This document shows, in pieces, positions 54,957-64,000 of a stretch of DNA of 64,000 bases. Made by a program: the position numbers and the translations under genes. Location: positions 24,114,064 to 24,178,063 of the forward strand of contig JAOANR010000015.1 in the NCBI GenBank assembly GCA_030278955.1, given 5' to 3'. The notes beneath the pieces are model-generated. The model was not told the origin of the DNA and did no database searches. It was given only the letters and a program-made list of their open reading frames with translations. Origin of the DNA: Hygrophila difformis. Taxonomy: Eukaryota > Streptophyta > Magnoliopsida > Lamiales > Acanthaceae. Within the stretch, counting starts at the first letter, position 1. Every line of letters begins with the position of its first letter.

Positions 54957-56291
54957 TCACTGATCGGGAGGCGGAAACTGTCGGCGCATGAAGTCGTCCA
55001 TCTGCCGCACATAGGCGTACATGTCGGACATGGTGGCCTGCTGCTGAGCCTGCCTCGTAGCAAACGAGTCCATGCGGGTCTGATAAAGGTCCAACCTAGC
55101 GTCAAGGGCGTCATAACGAGCCTGCCCAGCCGCAAACCCGGCGTCCATACTGACCCGCATCTCCTGCATCATCTGCAGCATCTGAATCATCTCCTGCCCC
55201 TGAGGTGCCACGGCAGGAGGTGCCCCAGCAGGAGGTGGAACCACTGGAGGAGGGGGTGGCTGCTCCGGTGGTACAACGAGGATCAGGCCGCCGTCATCAG
55301 GATGCGGGCGAAGTACAGCACGGGGAGCCCCACGACGTAAGGCGCTACGCCGCTCAGCATAAGACGGAATACGGTAGCAACGGCCAGGTGCTAGGTCGTA
55401 CGGATCTGTCTCCGGTGTAGTGCGAATCCCCTGTGCCGCGCACAACCCACAGATGAGGTGAACATGGGTAATCACCCTACTCCCTCGTCCTCTGCGCATA
55501 CCCCGCAAGTTGTCCTCGATGCAAGCCCCTACATTCACCCTACCGTCCCGCGCGATGAAGCAAATGGTCTCGTAGACGTGATCCAAGACAATGTGGCTCC
55601 GGGACATCGGCCGGACACGCCCGAACCATAGCTGAGCGAGCTCTCGCCAAGGGGAGTCCACCGACGTCAAACGAAGCTCATGACTGTGCTCGAACGCAGG
55701 AGGCACTAGGGTGCATAAGGTGTTCCACGCAGGAGCAAGAACGCGCCCCTCGGGCTGGGGCCGGAACACGCCATCGTCGGGCAAGCCAAAATAGACGTTG
55801 ATCGCCCGAGCACTGAAGTCGAGATAGCGACCACGGACCCATACCCGGGATAGATCGTCGCCCTCCCCGAGACCGCCGATGTTGGCAATAACCTCCATAG
55901 CCAAATAACCGGAGGCGACGCCCTCGGGGTGACGTGCCAGACCAGTCCACTGTAAATACTCCAAGGCCGCACTGACCCTGTCATCGCCCATATGAAGAGG
56001 ATATATGCCTCTCTCAGGGATGTAAGACCTGTTTCGACGAAGCTCGTCGAAATAAAAGTCCTGGGCAGCCCTCGTCCTAAACCGGAACCTGTCATGCCGG
56101 TGAGGACGCACCTCGTCCGGGAGGCCCCTGAGACGCGGGCCCCTCTGCACCTCATCCTCCTCAGACTCGCTCTCGTCGAAATCCGGCATCGCCGGAGCAG
56201 CATGACTGGGGCCAGCCTCATCAGCAACCCGTCTCCTAGTCCTCGGAGGACACATGAGAGACGCCAAAACGACCCACAAAAAGAGCAACAT
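54957..56291 (-). CDS. Antisense gene in W, PF20167-type (putative plant transposon protein)
   Basis: Uninterrupted minus-strand frame to a TGA at 54957. The first ATG is at 56291; a likelier start by family resemblance is the ATG at 56255 (MCPPRTRRRVADEAGPSH), giving 432 residues. After an acidic stretch (DFDESESEEDE) comes the core, with VRGRYLDFSARAINVYFGLPDDG, WRELAQLWFGRVRPMSRSH and DGRVNVGACIEDNLRG. These match the plan of the plant domain Pfam PF20167, often found in retroelement-associated plant proteins. A Pro-rich linker and a coiled-coil C-terminus (MIQMLQMMQEMRVSMDAG, LYQTRMDSFATRQAQQQ) follow. Function unknown. It is GC-rich, unlike the AT-rich rest of W. Orientation is opposite to W transcription. 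Confidence 0.75.
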   Translation of the reverse strand: MLLFLWVVLASLMCPPRTRRRVADEAGPSHAAPAMPDFDESESEEDEVQRGPRLRGLPDEVRPHRHDRFRFRTRAAQDFYFDELRRNRSYIPERGIYPLHMGDDRVSAALEYLQWTGLARHPEGVASGYLAMEVIANIGGLGEGDDLSRVWVRGRYLDFSARAINVYFGLPDDGVFRPQPEGRVLAPAWNTLCTLVPPAFEHSHELRLTSVDSPWRELAQLWFGRVRPMSRSHIVLDHVYETICFIARDGRVNVGACIEDNLRGMRRGRGSRVITHVHLICGLCAAQGIRTTPETDPYDLAPGRCYRIPSYAERRSALRRGAPRAVLRPHPDDGGLILVVPPEQPPPPPVVPPPAGAPPAVAPQGQEMIQMLQMMQEMRVSMDAGFAAGQARYDALDARLDLYQTRMDSFATRQAQQQATMSDMYAYVRQMDDFMRRQFPPPDQ

Positions 56292-57180
56292 CCTGCAAGT
56301 TACCAAACACCAATCATAAGACTAAGTCCCACACAGAAGTCAAGCGAAAATACGAATAGGGCATTAATATATAATCCCAACGTGAATGTACCGTAAGAAC
56401 AACAAATCCTACCGTTTACTAAGACCAACCAGGAGGTGACCTAGACAAAGAATATGCTGAAACTAGTGCCTAAACCCTATGTGGCATTTCGTCGAACACG
56501 TTATGTGCACAATAAACCAAAACCTAAGTTACTAACAACACACGGAAATCGCCCACAGAACGAAACAATCATTCTAATAACAATACGGCAAATCCTACAG
56601 CACTAAACAACGAGGGAACAAACCAATAATCACACCCCAATAGCAACCAAGCATCAATAACTTCATAGCCTTTCTAAGGATTCGAATTCAACAAGAATTT
56701 GCCAAAAACATAAACACATTATAACATAAACATAGGCAAGGCAACAAGAGTAACAACAATTGCCACATACACTTGCTAAATTGCACAAATCAAGCTTAAA
56801 AATCATAAACCCCCAAATTTTGTACACAAACCCTAAATCCCTAAATCTCTTCACAAATCGAATCATTCAAAACATAAAAGTTGAAATTAGGAAGTGGGTT
56901 TAGTAGAATCGTACCTGGATGAGTGAAATTGAAGTCGAACTCGAGCAAAAAGGAAGGTAACTCGCCGGATTTAGAGAGAATTGGGGGTGTGTTCTCGGAT
57001 GGGAAATGGAGGAAGTGGCTCGCGCGGAGCGCGAGCCCTATTTTTTCGAACAGGGGTTGCCGCGCGCTCCCCGCGCGCCAACGCGCGGCCACCGCGCGGG
57101 ACCCGGGTGGAGTTTTATCTTTCCTGTTCTGCTCAATCTCTTTCGCTATACGCTCCTCGCTGAACCCGGGCATACATTGA
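56292..57180 (-). promoter_or_regulatory. Leader intron and upstream region of the antisense gene
   Basis: On the minus strand a donor (CCAG|GTAC, intron from 56914) and an acceptor (TTGCAG, ending 56293) enclose a 622-bp AT-rich intron placed just before the first ATG. Upstream, 57000-56916 looks like a leader (CCCATCCGAGAACACACCC..., Ser/Pro-codon-poor, CT-rich), and 57010-57120 is very GC-rich. This layout (GC-rich start, leader intron, coding exon) is that of a plant gene and suggests the cargo was taken up as DNA and not as spliced mRNA. Inferred from signals only. Confidence 0.45.
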
Positions 57181-57366
57181 CAGAGAAATACGTCGACAGG
57201 GAGCGTCGCCTGGCATTATTCCGGCAAGGACGGCGGAATCGCCTCACGCCCTCCTTTCACAGGACTACGGGAAACCCCCGAGACGTAAATACCGAGGGAC
57301 CATAAGAAATTCCGTAGGGAAATGAGAGCGGCATGTTAACTAACGACCCCACCACCGTTTGCTCGT

Positions 57367-57654
57367 GACCACAATGTGTTCCACGACCCCCAACTAAAGA
57401 AGTATGTGCCCGACACGTCGCATGTACTCCAATCGGACGTAATCGAATTGGATGATGACTTGACCTATGAAGAAACCCCGGTGCAAATACTCGACTACAA
57501 GGAAAGGGTGACAAGGAATAAAACTGTAAAGATGGTCAAGGTCCGGTGGTCCAACCACGAGACGGAGACGGCAACCTGGGAATTGGGAGCCGACATGAGG
57601 CAACGTTACCCTACCCTCTTCCAAGACGACCCGACCACAGTTATGGGGACATAA
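57367..57654 (+). pseudogene. W pol remnant: chromodomain end
   Basis: Plus-strand frame starting in [13 protein letters not shown], then [39 protein letters not shown] and the family C-terminus TTVMGT. Matches the last 95 codons of Y pol. Retained probably because the adjacent polypurine tract is needed. Confidence 0.92.
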
Positions 57655-57660
57655 CTGTAT

Positions 57661-57677
57661 TCTTAAGGGGGGGAGGA
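57661..57677 (+). promoter_or_regulatory. W polypurine tract
   Basis: TCTTAAGGGGGGGAGGA, directly before the 3' LTR. Homologous to the inner, unused tract of Y and X. Confidence 0.88.
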
Positions 57678-60472
57678 TGTAACACCCGAGGAAAAACAAA
57701 TTCAAATTGTTTTGAACTACGTCATGACTTGATCCCTTCACAGGGTACGTAGGCAGCTTAGAACTAATTTCTAAGTTCAGTCACGAAATAAATCACAAAA
57801 TACATCACGAGTTAGACCACAAGGACGATAGGGGAAAGTTGGAACCAATTTAGACTAGGCCAATTAGGATACGGAAATGTTGCGAGCGATAAGCCGAACT
57901 CGCAACGAGATTAAGGAAAGGATTTCGGGCTAGAGACGACCCAAGGGATCGAGCTAACACGTAGAAAATCGATAGGGGAAAGCAAGGAAAGACCCGACGG
58001 AACACGCGGAGCCGAACCGGCCGGTCCGGCCGGCCCGCGCTGTCCGCGCGCCGCCGCGCGGCCACCGCGCGGCCAAGGGCGTCGCGACGCCAGGGCTGGC
58101 ACGCGTGCTCCGCGCGGACAAAAGCCTAGGTGCGCGCCACCAGCGCGCCAGAGGTGCTGAAAGTGTAAACTTTCCTTCCATGGCGATTTTCTTGCCTAAA
58201 TTAACATTCTCTTCGATGGTAAACGGATCCCAGCAGTAGGGAAGGGCATAAACTCGGTATTGGGCGCCCCCTACCCCTTATTTTCAGTAAACAAACCCTA
58301 GACACTCCATCTTCCTTCTCCAAGTTGAAACCTCCCTTCGACACCACTTTCCGGCGAGTATTCCGGCGACGACGGGACGACCGGGACAGAGCCCTGCCCT
58401 CTAGACTCTTGGTAAGCCATTGTGCAATGTTTCAATTCGTCCATAGACCCCTGAAACTCGAATTCTAACATTATTTCCTTACTACGATTTCACGTCGGAA
58501 AACGAACAAAAAGCGATCGGAGAAGTTGGCCGTTCGTCGTGACCCTAGGACATCCGGAAACCCAATCCAGCGACCCTAACATCATTTTAAGTAAGTTAAC
58601 ACCTTACTCACAAATTTTTGCGGTTGTTTGTTGTTTAAATTTCGAGATTTAGGCTTGTAACAAAAATCGGTTTTCAAAAACCCTATTTTCGTCCAATTTT
58701 AAAGACTCGCCAAAAACTCGACCTTCGGGAATTCAATCCGAAAACTTTTCAACATAAAAGTTGTTCCTAACACCTTTATCTATCTTGTGTCCAAATTTCA
58801 GCCATTGACATTAAGTTTTGCTATCCCAATTTTCGCTATGAATTTTCTGTAGCAAACCGAACGTTTCAAATCGGTGACAGATTTCTTCATTCAACTTGAT
58901 GCATGTTTTTCACCCATTTTTCGAATGATTTAACTTTGCATTCCTAAACAAAAGTTGTAGATAATTGTGTCTAGATTATGCCTACAAAATTTCACGAATT
59001 TTGGTGTTCATTTGATATGTCAAACGGCCAAGTTTTTGAAACTGTTTTGAATTCGTTTTCAAGGCCATGAGTGTGCAGAGAGTTACACACGATTTTTGAG
59101 TACCAAGAATTCATTATTTCCAAAAACTTAAAACATGAGAGTTGTTCCTTAATGTGTCGTGTAGTTACTGTAAAAATTTCACATCGATTGGTTTTGAAAT
59201 GAATTTTTAATCGGCGTTATACGAACCTGCGACGAAAACAGTTTTTAAGACATAAATTATTCTTTGCAATAAACTCAAATTTTAACTCACTTCGGAACCT
59301 TATTTCCAAAAACTTAAAACATGAAAGTTGTTCGTGTGTGTGTTTTTGAATTACTGGCCAAGTTTCAGAATTTTTGAAGGAAAAACGAATTTTAAATTAA
59401 GAAAGGCGTGAACTGCCTCGAATAGGATTTTTCGAACTTGAGAAAACTCGAACTATGAAAACGCGATATCGATCCTTTGATAACTTTGAAATACGAACTT
59501 TCGAAAAATCCCGTTCACTAGGCTGAGCCGATCTTCATACCATCATTATCTTTGAGACTGCCTCGTTAGTGGTCTCCTTACTATCTGAGATTGCCTCGTT
59601 AGTGATCTCGCGCGCTGTATTTGTGGACTGCCTCGTTAGTGGTCCTACCATATTTGTGGACTGCCTCGTTAGTGGTCCTACCATATTTGTGGACTGCCTC
59701 GTTAGTGGTCCTACTATCTTTGAGACTGCCTCGTTAGTGGTCTCCCATTGTTTGGACTGCCTCGTTAGTGGTCCTATGTTGAGATTGCCTCGTTAGTGAT
59801 CTCCCGGTATGGTGTCCTCTTCTTAGTTTACGGGATGAAAAGTAAAAGACTCGTGTGAGTGTTTCATTATGCTTAAATCGTATTTATCCTGTCTTTAATT
59901 ACGTATTTAAATTTTATGCACCTTAAATTATGCTTTAAGTTTCGCTCTTTAAATTAAGTTCTTAAATCATGATTTCCGCTGCTAATAAATCATGTATTTT
60001 TTTTTAAATCCTCGTACGATAAGCGTAATCTTTAGTTTTAAACACTTGTAACCTCTTTTATTTGTTAGTTAGGGATTAACTTACTCAGTATATTTTTATA
60101 CTGACAACCGTTGTCATTTTTCTTTTACAGAGTATGTCGAGTGACGCATTGCATATGCACTTGGGGGAAAACATAATGGACATTATAAATTTCTGCATCG
60201 TACTGTTTTACCGGGTCTGTTAAACCCGAGGATTTGGCCATGTTGGCCGTGATTTTACTTTCCGCTGCACTTACTTTATTTATTTTCCGTACGAGATAAT
60301 TTCGACTATCGTACTAAATATTATAAATTTCCGGACTATATCTTGAAATGTTTTAAATCATTTTACATACCCACTAGCCTTGCGTTTCCTTAGCAAGCTC
60401 GGGAAGCCGTGTCTTGCTAGGGGGATGCGGCGGTGACATCCCGGCCTGGGTTATCAAATCCGGGGTGTTACA
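57678..60472 (+). repeat. W 3' LTR (2795 bp)
   Basis: Same length as the 5' LTR and almost identical to it; hairpin array at 59554-59803. Followed by target duplication TTTGA. Confidence 0.96.
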
Positions 60473-61906
60473 TTTGACTTGTAAGCATTTCCCTTGCAAG
60501 CTTCGCAGGTTCAACTTGTACATTCGATTTCTCTCCATTTCGACACGAGCTATCAGACGTCCTTGCTTGTCTTTCAGATGCAGCAACTGATCTTTTAGAA
60601 AGGTTGAGTATCCTTTCTCTGCGAGCTGGCCAAGACTCAAAATGTTGTTTTTGAGGTCTGGGACATAGTAAACATCTTGGATTGTCCCTATCAAGCCATC
60701 ATTCTGTGTGAAACATATCGTACCTCGGCCTTTGACTTGTACTTTTGATGCATTTCCGAATGATACATGACCATTGTCAACTTTCTGCATTTCTTTGAAT
60801 AGATGCTCATCATAGCACATGTGGTTGCTTGCTCCAGAATCGAGGTACCAGGATGTGTCATCGTTGACATCGTTGTGCGCCATCATGAGAACACCTCCAT
60901 TTGCTTTGTCTTCCACGACTAGGTTGGTTGTCTCTTTCACTCGTCGGTTGGCCCGACACTCTTTTGCAAAGTGTCCCATCTTGCCACAATTGTAACAACC
61001 CTCGTTGTTGCAGTCGTCGGAATGATGACCATATTTGTGGCACTTTTGGCATTTGACGTTGGAGAAATTTGATCGACCGCCTCTTCCTCGAGCACGTCCT
61101 CTTCCACGCCAGTTTGCTTGGCTTGATTCGAATCTGTCCCTCTGGTACCTTTCATAATTATTGCTTTGGATACCACGACCGTGTCCACGATTTCCACGGT
61201 CTTGTCCTCTCCCCCGGAAGTTTCGAGAGTAGAGAACCTTTTCATCTTTAATTGATGCCTTGGTCTGGAGTGCCTGGTCGAGTGACTCCTCTTTCTTTTT
61301 CTTTTTCCTTTGTTCGTGTGCTTCGAGAGATCCAGCGAGCTCTTCAACGGTGAGTACTTTGAGGTCCTTCGATTCTTCAATCGCACATACAACATTTTCG
61401 AGATCATTGGTCAATGATCTCAATATTTTCTCCACAATTCTGGCATCGGACAATTCTTCACCGTTCCGATTGAGTTGGTTTGCCACGGTCTGGACACGTG
61501 TGATGTAGTCGGACACGTTTTCTGACTCCTTCATTTTCATGCTTTCAAGCTCTCCACGAAGGGTTTGGAGACGCACTTGCTTTACTCGGTCGGCTCCTTT
61601 GAATGATTTTTCTAGGATGCCTCATGCTTCTTTTGAGGTGGTGGCACCGGATATTTTTTCGAAGCCTGATTCGTCAACGGCTCGGAATAACATGTAAAGG
61701 GCTCCGCTATCTTTGGACCGCGCATCTTTCAATGCTTTTTGTTCTGCTGCAGTTAATTTCCCAGTATTTTCTGGTTCTACAAAACCATTTTGAACCACGT
61801 CCCATGCATCTTGAGCTCCAAGAAGGGCTTTAATTTGAATACTCCTTTTCTCGTAATTTGCTTTCGTAAGCTGCGGCAGTGACATTTGCCCCGTGATATT
61901 TGCCAT
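60473..61906 (-). pseudogene. V gag and protease
   Basis: Minus strand from the ATG at 61906 (MANITGQMSLPQLTKANYE). A copia-type gag follows, interrupted in frame by one TGA at 61624-61622 where the family has Trp (KEAW). Then come the Gag core (NVSDYITRVQTVANQLN), an Arg/Gly-rich stretch (RGRGQDRGNRGHGRG), two zinc knuckles (CQKCHKYGHHSDDC, CYNCGKMGHFAKEC near 61050-60955) and protease (SWYLDSGASNHMC near 60850). The frame passes directly into the pol part at 50500 once W and one copy of its target duplication are ignored. Confidence 0.93.
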
Positions 61907-62607
61907 TTGACCTGGATAAATAATATATATTTATATATATATATCTTTTTTTTTGCTTTATTATATATATTTTTAATATATAATATATATATATATATAA
62001 ATGTATAATATATATATATATGTGTGGTCAGTTATTAAATTTTGGTAGATAGTATAATAAATTGGTTGCTGAAGACTTGATGTCCAACGCCCCTACTTTA
62101 ATGTTTTTTCTCCGAGAGCCTTTAATTTTTTTTTGACTTGGTCTTCATAAATTTGCACTGAATCAGCAAAACCATCAGGTCATACTTCAAATTCTGATTT
62201 AAATTCTCTTCCCAGCTCAAAGATCACCGAGACTGGCAACAATACAATTGGAACAGAGAATTGCGTGGTCTCTAGTACTCAACCTGCACCTTCTCAGTTC
62301 CAAGAGCAGCTTCTTACTGTGGTCGACGGCGGTAGCGGGAGGTGCTCACGGCGGAGAGCAGGCTGGGCTCACGGTGGCAGCAGCTCGAAGGGGACTAACC
62401 GGGGCTCAGAGAAGGCTGGGACAGAACGGCTTGGACTGGGCGGCGCTGTGAGGGTGCGGGTTCGCCGGAAATGGAGTTGGATGGACCAGAAATGGGACAC
62501 TGGATTCGATATGAGATACAACAGTTAAGTTGTTCTCAACTTCTTAATTCTTTTAAATTTGAGTGTTTATACTCAATTTATTTTTTTTCTGAATTCGGAT
62601 CACTCAG
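61907..62607 (-). other. V leader region with (TA)n microsatellite
   Basis: Between PBS and gag. 61918-62025 is mostly TA repeats. 62320-62470 is GC-rich. No gene on either strand; the plus frames there are chance. Confidence 0.7.
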
Positions 62608-62619
62608 GCTCTGATACCA
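62608..62619 (-). promoter_or_regulatory. V primer binding site, initiator tRNA-Met
   Basis: GCTCTGATACCA on the plus strand, three bases from the LTR. Confidence 0.92.
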
Positions 62620-62622
62620 ATT

Positions 62623-62938
62623 TGTAGATTTGATATCTCACACACACAAGACACTTTACACTTTTGATATCTAAAAAGGATAACCAAAAGCGGAGAGTTG
62701 TTTAGCTAAAGCTTTCTTTAGATTTCTTGCTTTGCTTCGCTCTGAGAATTACAACAATCGAAATACCTATTTATAGAAATGAAAATATATAACAGACAAC
62801 GAACATATGCTAAACTGTTCTTGTGGTGGCTTCAATACTTTCGGCACCGTAGATGAGAAATCAACTCGGATGGCGCCGTACTATTACTTTGATGGCTTCA
62901 ACAAATACGGCATTTGACGTTTATGCCGTTTTCCAACA
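62623..62938 (-). repeat. V 5' LTR (316 bp)
   Basis: Matches 47544-47859 with about five differences. TATAAATA at 62775-62768 (minus). Confidence 0.94.
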
Positions 62939-63321
62939 CAAATAAACCACAGATGCATGGAGGAACCAGATTGTAAGGCTTCTTGTTAGGCTGTAAGGCA
63001 GTGGTATATATTTCCATCGGCCAACAGAATCTTGTGGGTTGACATGATGCCGGCAAAGTGAAAAATGTTTACATAACCACAAAAGGAGAAAGGCTTTGTG
63101 TTCCTTCTTGGATGGAGGAGTGTCGTCTAGTCTAGGGGTGATTAATGAGTAGTGCTACTCGTACTCGACTCGGCACTCGGCTCGAAAAAAACTCGACTCG
63201 TACTTGACTATCGCTACTCGACTCAAGCTCGAACTCGCATCAAGTCAAGCTCTAGTCTTTTAGTACTCGAGCATTTGAGCTCGGCTCAACTCGAGAACAC
63301 TCTTGACACAAATTTTAATTA
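62939..63321. other. Host or old-repeat DNA with CTCGA-rich tract
   Basis: Continues the pre-V sequence of 47543. 63150-63300 is rich in ACTCGACTCG/GCTCGAACTCG words, a degenerate simple repeat. No gene. Confidence 0.5.
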
Positions 63322-64000
63322 CACTACAAGAAAATCGTTGGGAGGCGAGGACACGTTTTCCTCGCCTATGTCCTCGCCTCCAGCATGAGGCGAGGACATA
63401 GGCGAGAAAAATGTGTCGTCGCCTAGATGATCGTCGGGTTCCCATGTTAGTCGATAATGTCGTCGCCCCCAGGCGAGGACCTTAGCGAGGAAACAGGTGA
63501 GGACGTAGGCGAGGAATGGGGCGAGGACATGGGTGAGGAATTTGGTGACGAAATTTCCTCGCCTATGTCCTCACCTTCCATAATTTTATTTGATTTTTTT
63601 TTTATATTATTTTTTCTATACCAGTTTCTTTTCATCATAATCAAGAATTTCAAAAGCATCAAAGCCACAATAAATAAGAAGTAAATACATCAAAATTGAA
63701 AAAATAACAACAATATTGCCATTCCAATGCTCATTGTAAAAAAAATGTACATTTCTCTTCCAAAAGAAAAAAACAACAAAAATGTACATTTTCTACAAAC
63801 CACATGGATATTGTTAATCTTTTGTACAATCTACCAACTTTGAATATCATCATTGAAGACAAGATGAATCGGTCCATACTTGGAACGGAGATCAAAATCA
63901 TTGCAATTTGCAAAATCTTGAAACTGCAAAAGACATTCGTGTACATCAGTCTTCAAGCAGCTGCAAAAGACATTGTCTTCAATGTTTTAAGCGTTGACGT
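63322..64000. mobile_element. Terminus of a CACTA (En/Spm) DNA transposon, runs off the window
   Basis: CACTACAAGAAAA at 63322-63334 is the classic plant CACTA terminal inverted repeat. Inside, 63349-63576 has GGCGAGGACATAGG-like subterminal units in both orientations, as expected for binding sites of an element-coded protein. 63577-64000 is AT-rich; I find no sure transposase. The other end is not in the window. Confidence 0.8.

Larger units (their letters stand above)
50501..60472 (+). mobile_element. W: non-autonomous chromovirus with antisense cargo gene
   Basis: Two 2795-bp LTRs (50501-53295, 57678-60472) with target duplication TTTGA (50496-50500, 60473-60477) in the pol gene of V. The internal region (53296-57677) has the PBS, ORF0, a telomere-like/poly(A) tract, a minus-strand gene of 449 codons, the last 95 codons of pol (chromodomain end) and a polypurine tract. 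Gag, protease, RT and most of integrase are absent, so W must be moved by proteins of an autonomous relative. By eye the LTRs differ at two sites (50975/58152 and 53203/60376), so it jumped very recently. Confidence 0.95.
47544..62938 (-). mobile_element. V: Ty1/copia element, interrupted by W
   Basis: Minus-strand copia element of about 5.4 kb without W. LTRs 62623-62938 (5') and 47544-47859 (3') are both 316 bp and differ at about five positions. Target duplication CAAAT at 47539-47543 and 62939-62943. PBS for initiator tRNA-Met. One gag-pol reading frame has domain order gag, protease, integrase, RT, RNase H. Tnt1-like text ([32 protein letters not shown]). Damage is limited to W and one nonsense codon at 61622. 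Confidence 0.95.

Noticed and set aside
55205..56396. Plus-strand and alternate minus ORFs overlapping the antisense gene of W
   Set aside because: GC-rich coding DNA gives long shadow frames; only the 54957-56291 frame shows PF20167-like motifs.
62248..62528. Plus frames in the V leader (GC-rich part)
   Set aside because: They lie opposite to V transcription in its leader and have no recognisable domain.

Overview
This is 64 kb of plant nuclear DNA, probably from a eudicot and perhaps an asterid (the asterid part is a guess from general feel, not from a marker gene). The evidence is plant-type LTR retrotransposons (Tekay-like chromoviruses, an Athila-like element, a Tnt1-like copia element), TATAAATA promoters, plant-type splice sites, a tRNA-derived SINE and a CACTA terminus. 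At least 85 percent of the window is transposable-element sequence. Only one short stretch (about 43.5-47.5 kb, continuing at 62.9-64 kb) looks like ordinary host DNA, and it holds one convincing small host gene.

Left block (1-43.5 kb) is a four-level nest that can be solved from target-site duplications. Oldest is Z, a decayed minus-strand gypsy gag-protease remnant (1-1828 and 41784-43534). X, a minus-strand Tekay-like chromovirus, inserted into Z (3' LTR 1829-3704; truncated 5' LTR 40679-41783). Y, a plus-strand member of the same lineage, inserted into the integrase gene of X (LTRs 4397-7010 and 32845-35456, TSD CGTCG). U, a 20-kb Athila-like element with unusually long 4.7-kb LTRs, inserted into the gag gene of Y (8378-28368, TSD CCTAC). 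U carries between integrase and its 3' LTR a two-exon F-box-like gene behind a second, diverged LTR-like promoter module.

Middle (43.5-47.5 kb): a long inverted repeat (43537-44372), a small proline/serine-rich secreted-peptide gene with TATA box (45009-45430), a SINE with 15-bp target duplications (46052-46261), a weak MITE candidate and an unidentified fragment.

Right block (47.5-62.9 kb): V, a minus-strand copia element (316-bp LTRs, TSD CAAAT), is split by W (50501-60472, TSD TTTGA). W is a very young non-autonomous chromovirus relative whose two 2795-bp LTRs differ at only two positions by my reading. It has lost gag and nearly all of pol. It keeps an intact coiled-coil upstream ORF shared with X and Y, and carries an intact antisense gene of the plant transposon-associated PF20167 type. 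Each W LTR holds eight copies of a hairpin-forming repeat whose stems covary. The window ends inside a CACTA (En/Spm) element starting at 63322.

The most novel-looking material is (1) the covarying hairpin array in the W LTRs, (2) the W element as a whole (conserved ORF0 plus antisense cargo gene), (3) the F-box gene with its own LTR-derived promoter inside U, (4) the TTTGTCGCGG palindrome arrays of U, and (5) the shift of the polypurine tract/LTR start between W and X/Y.
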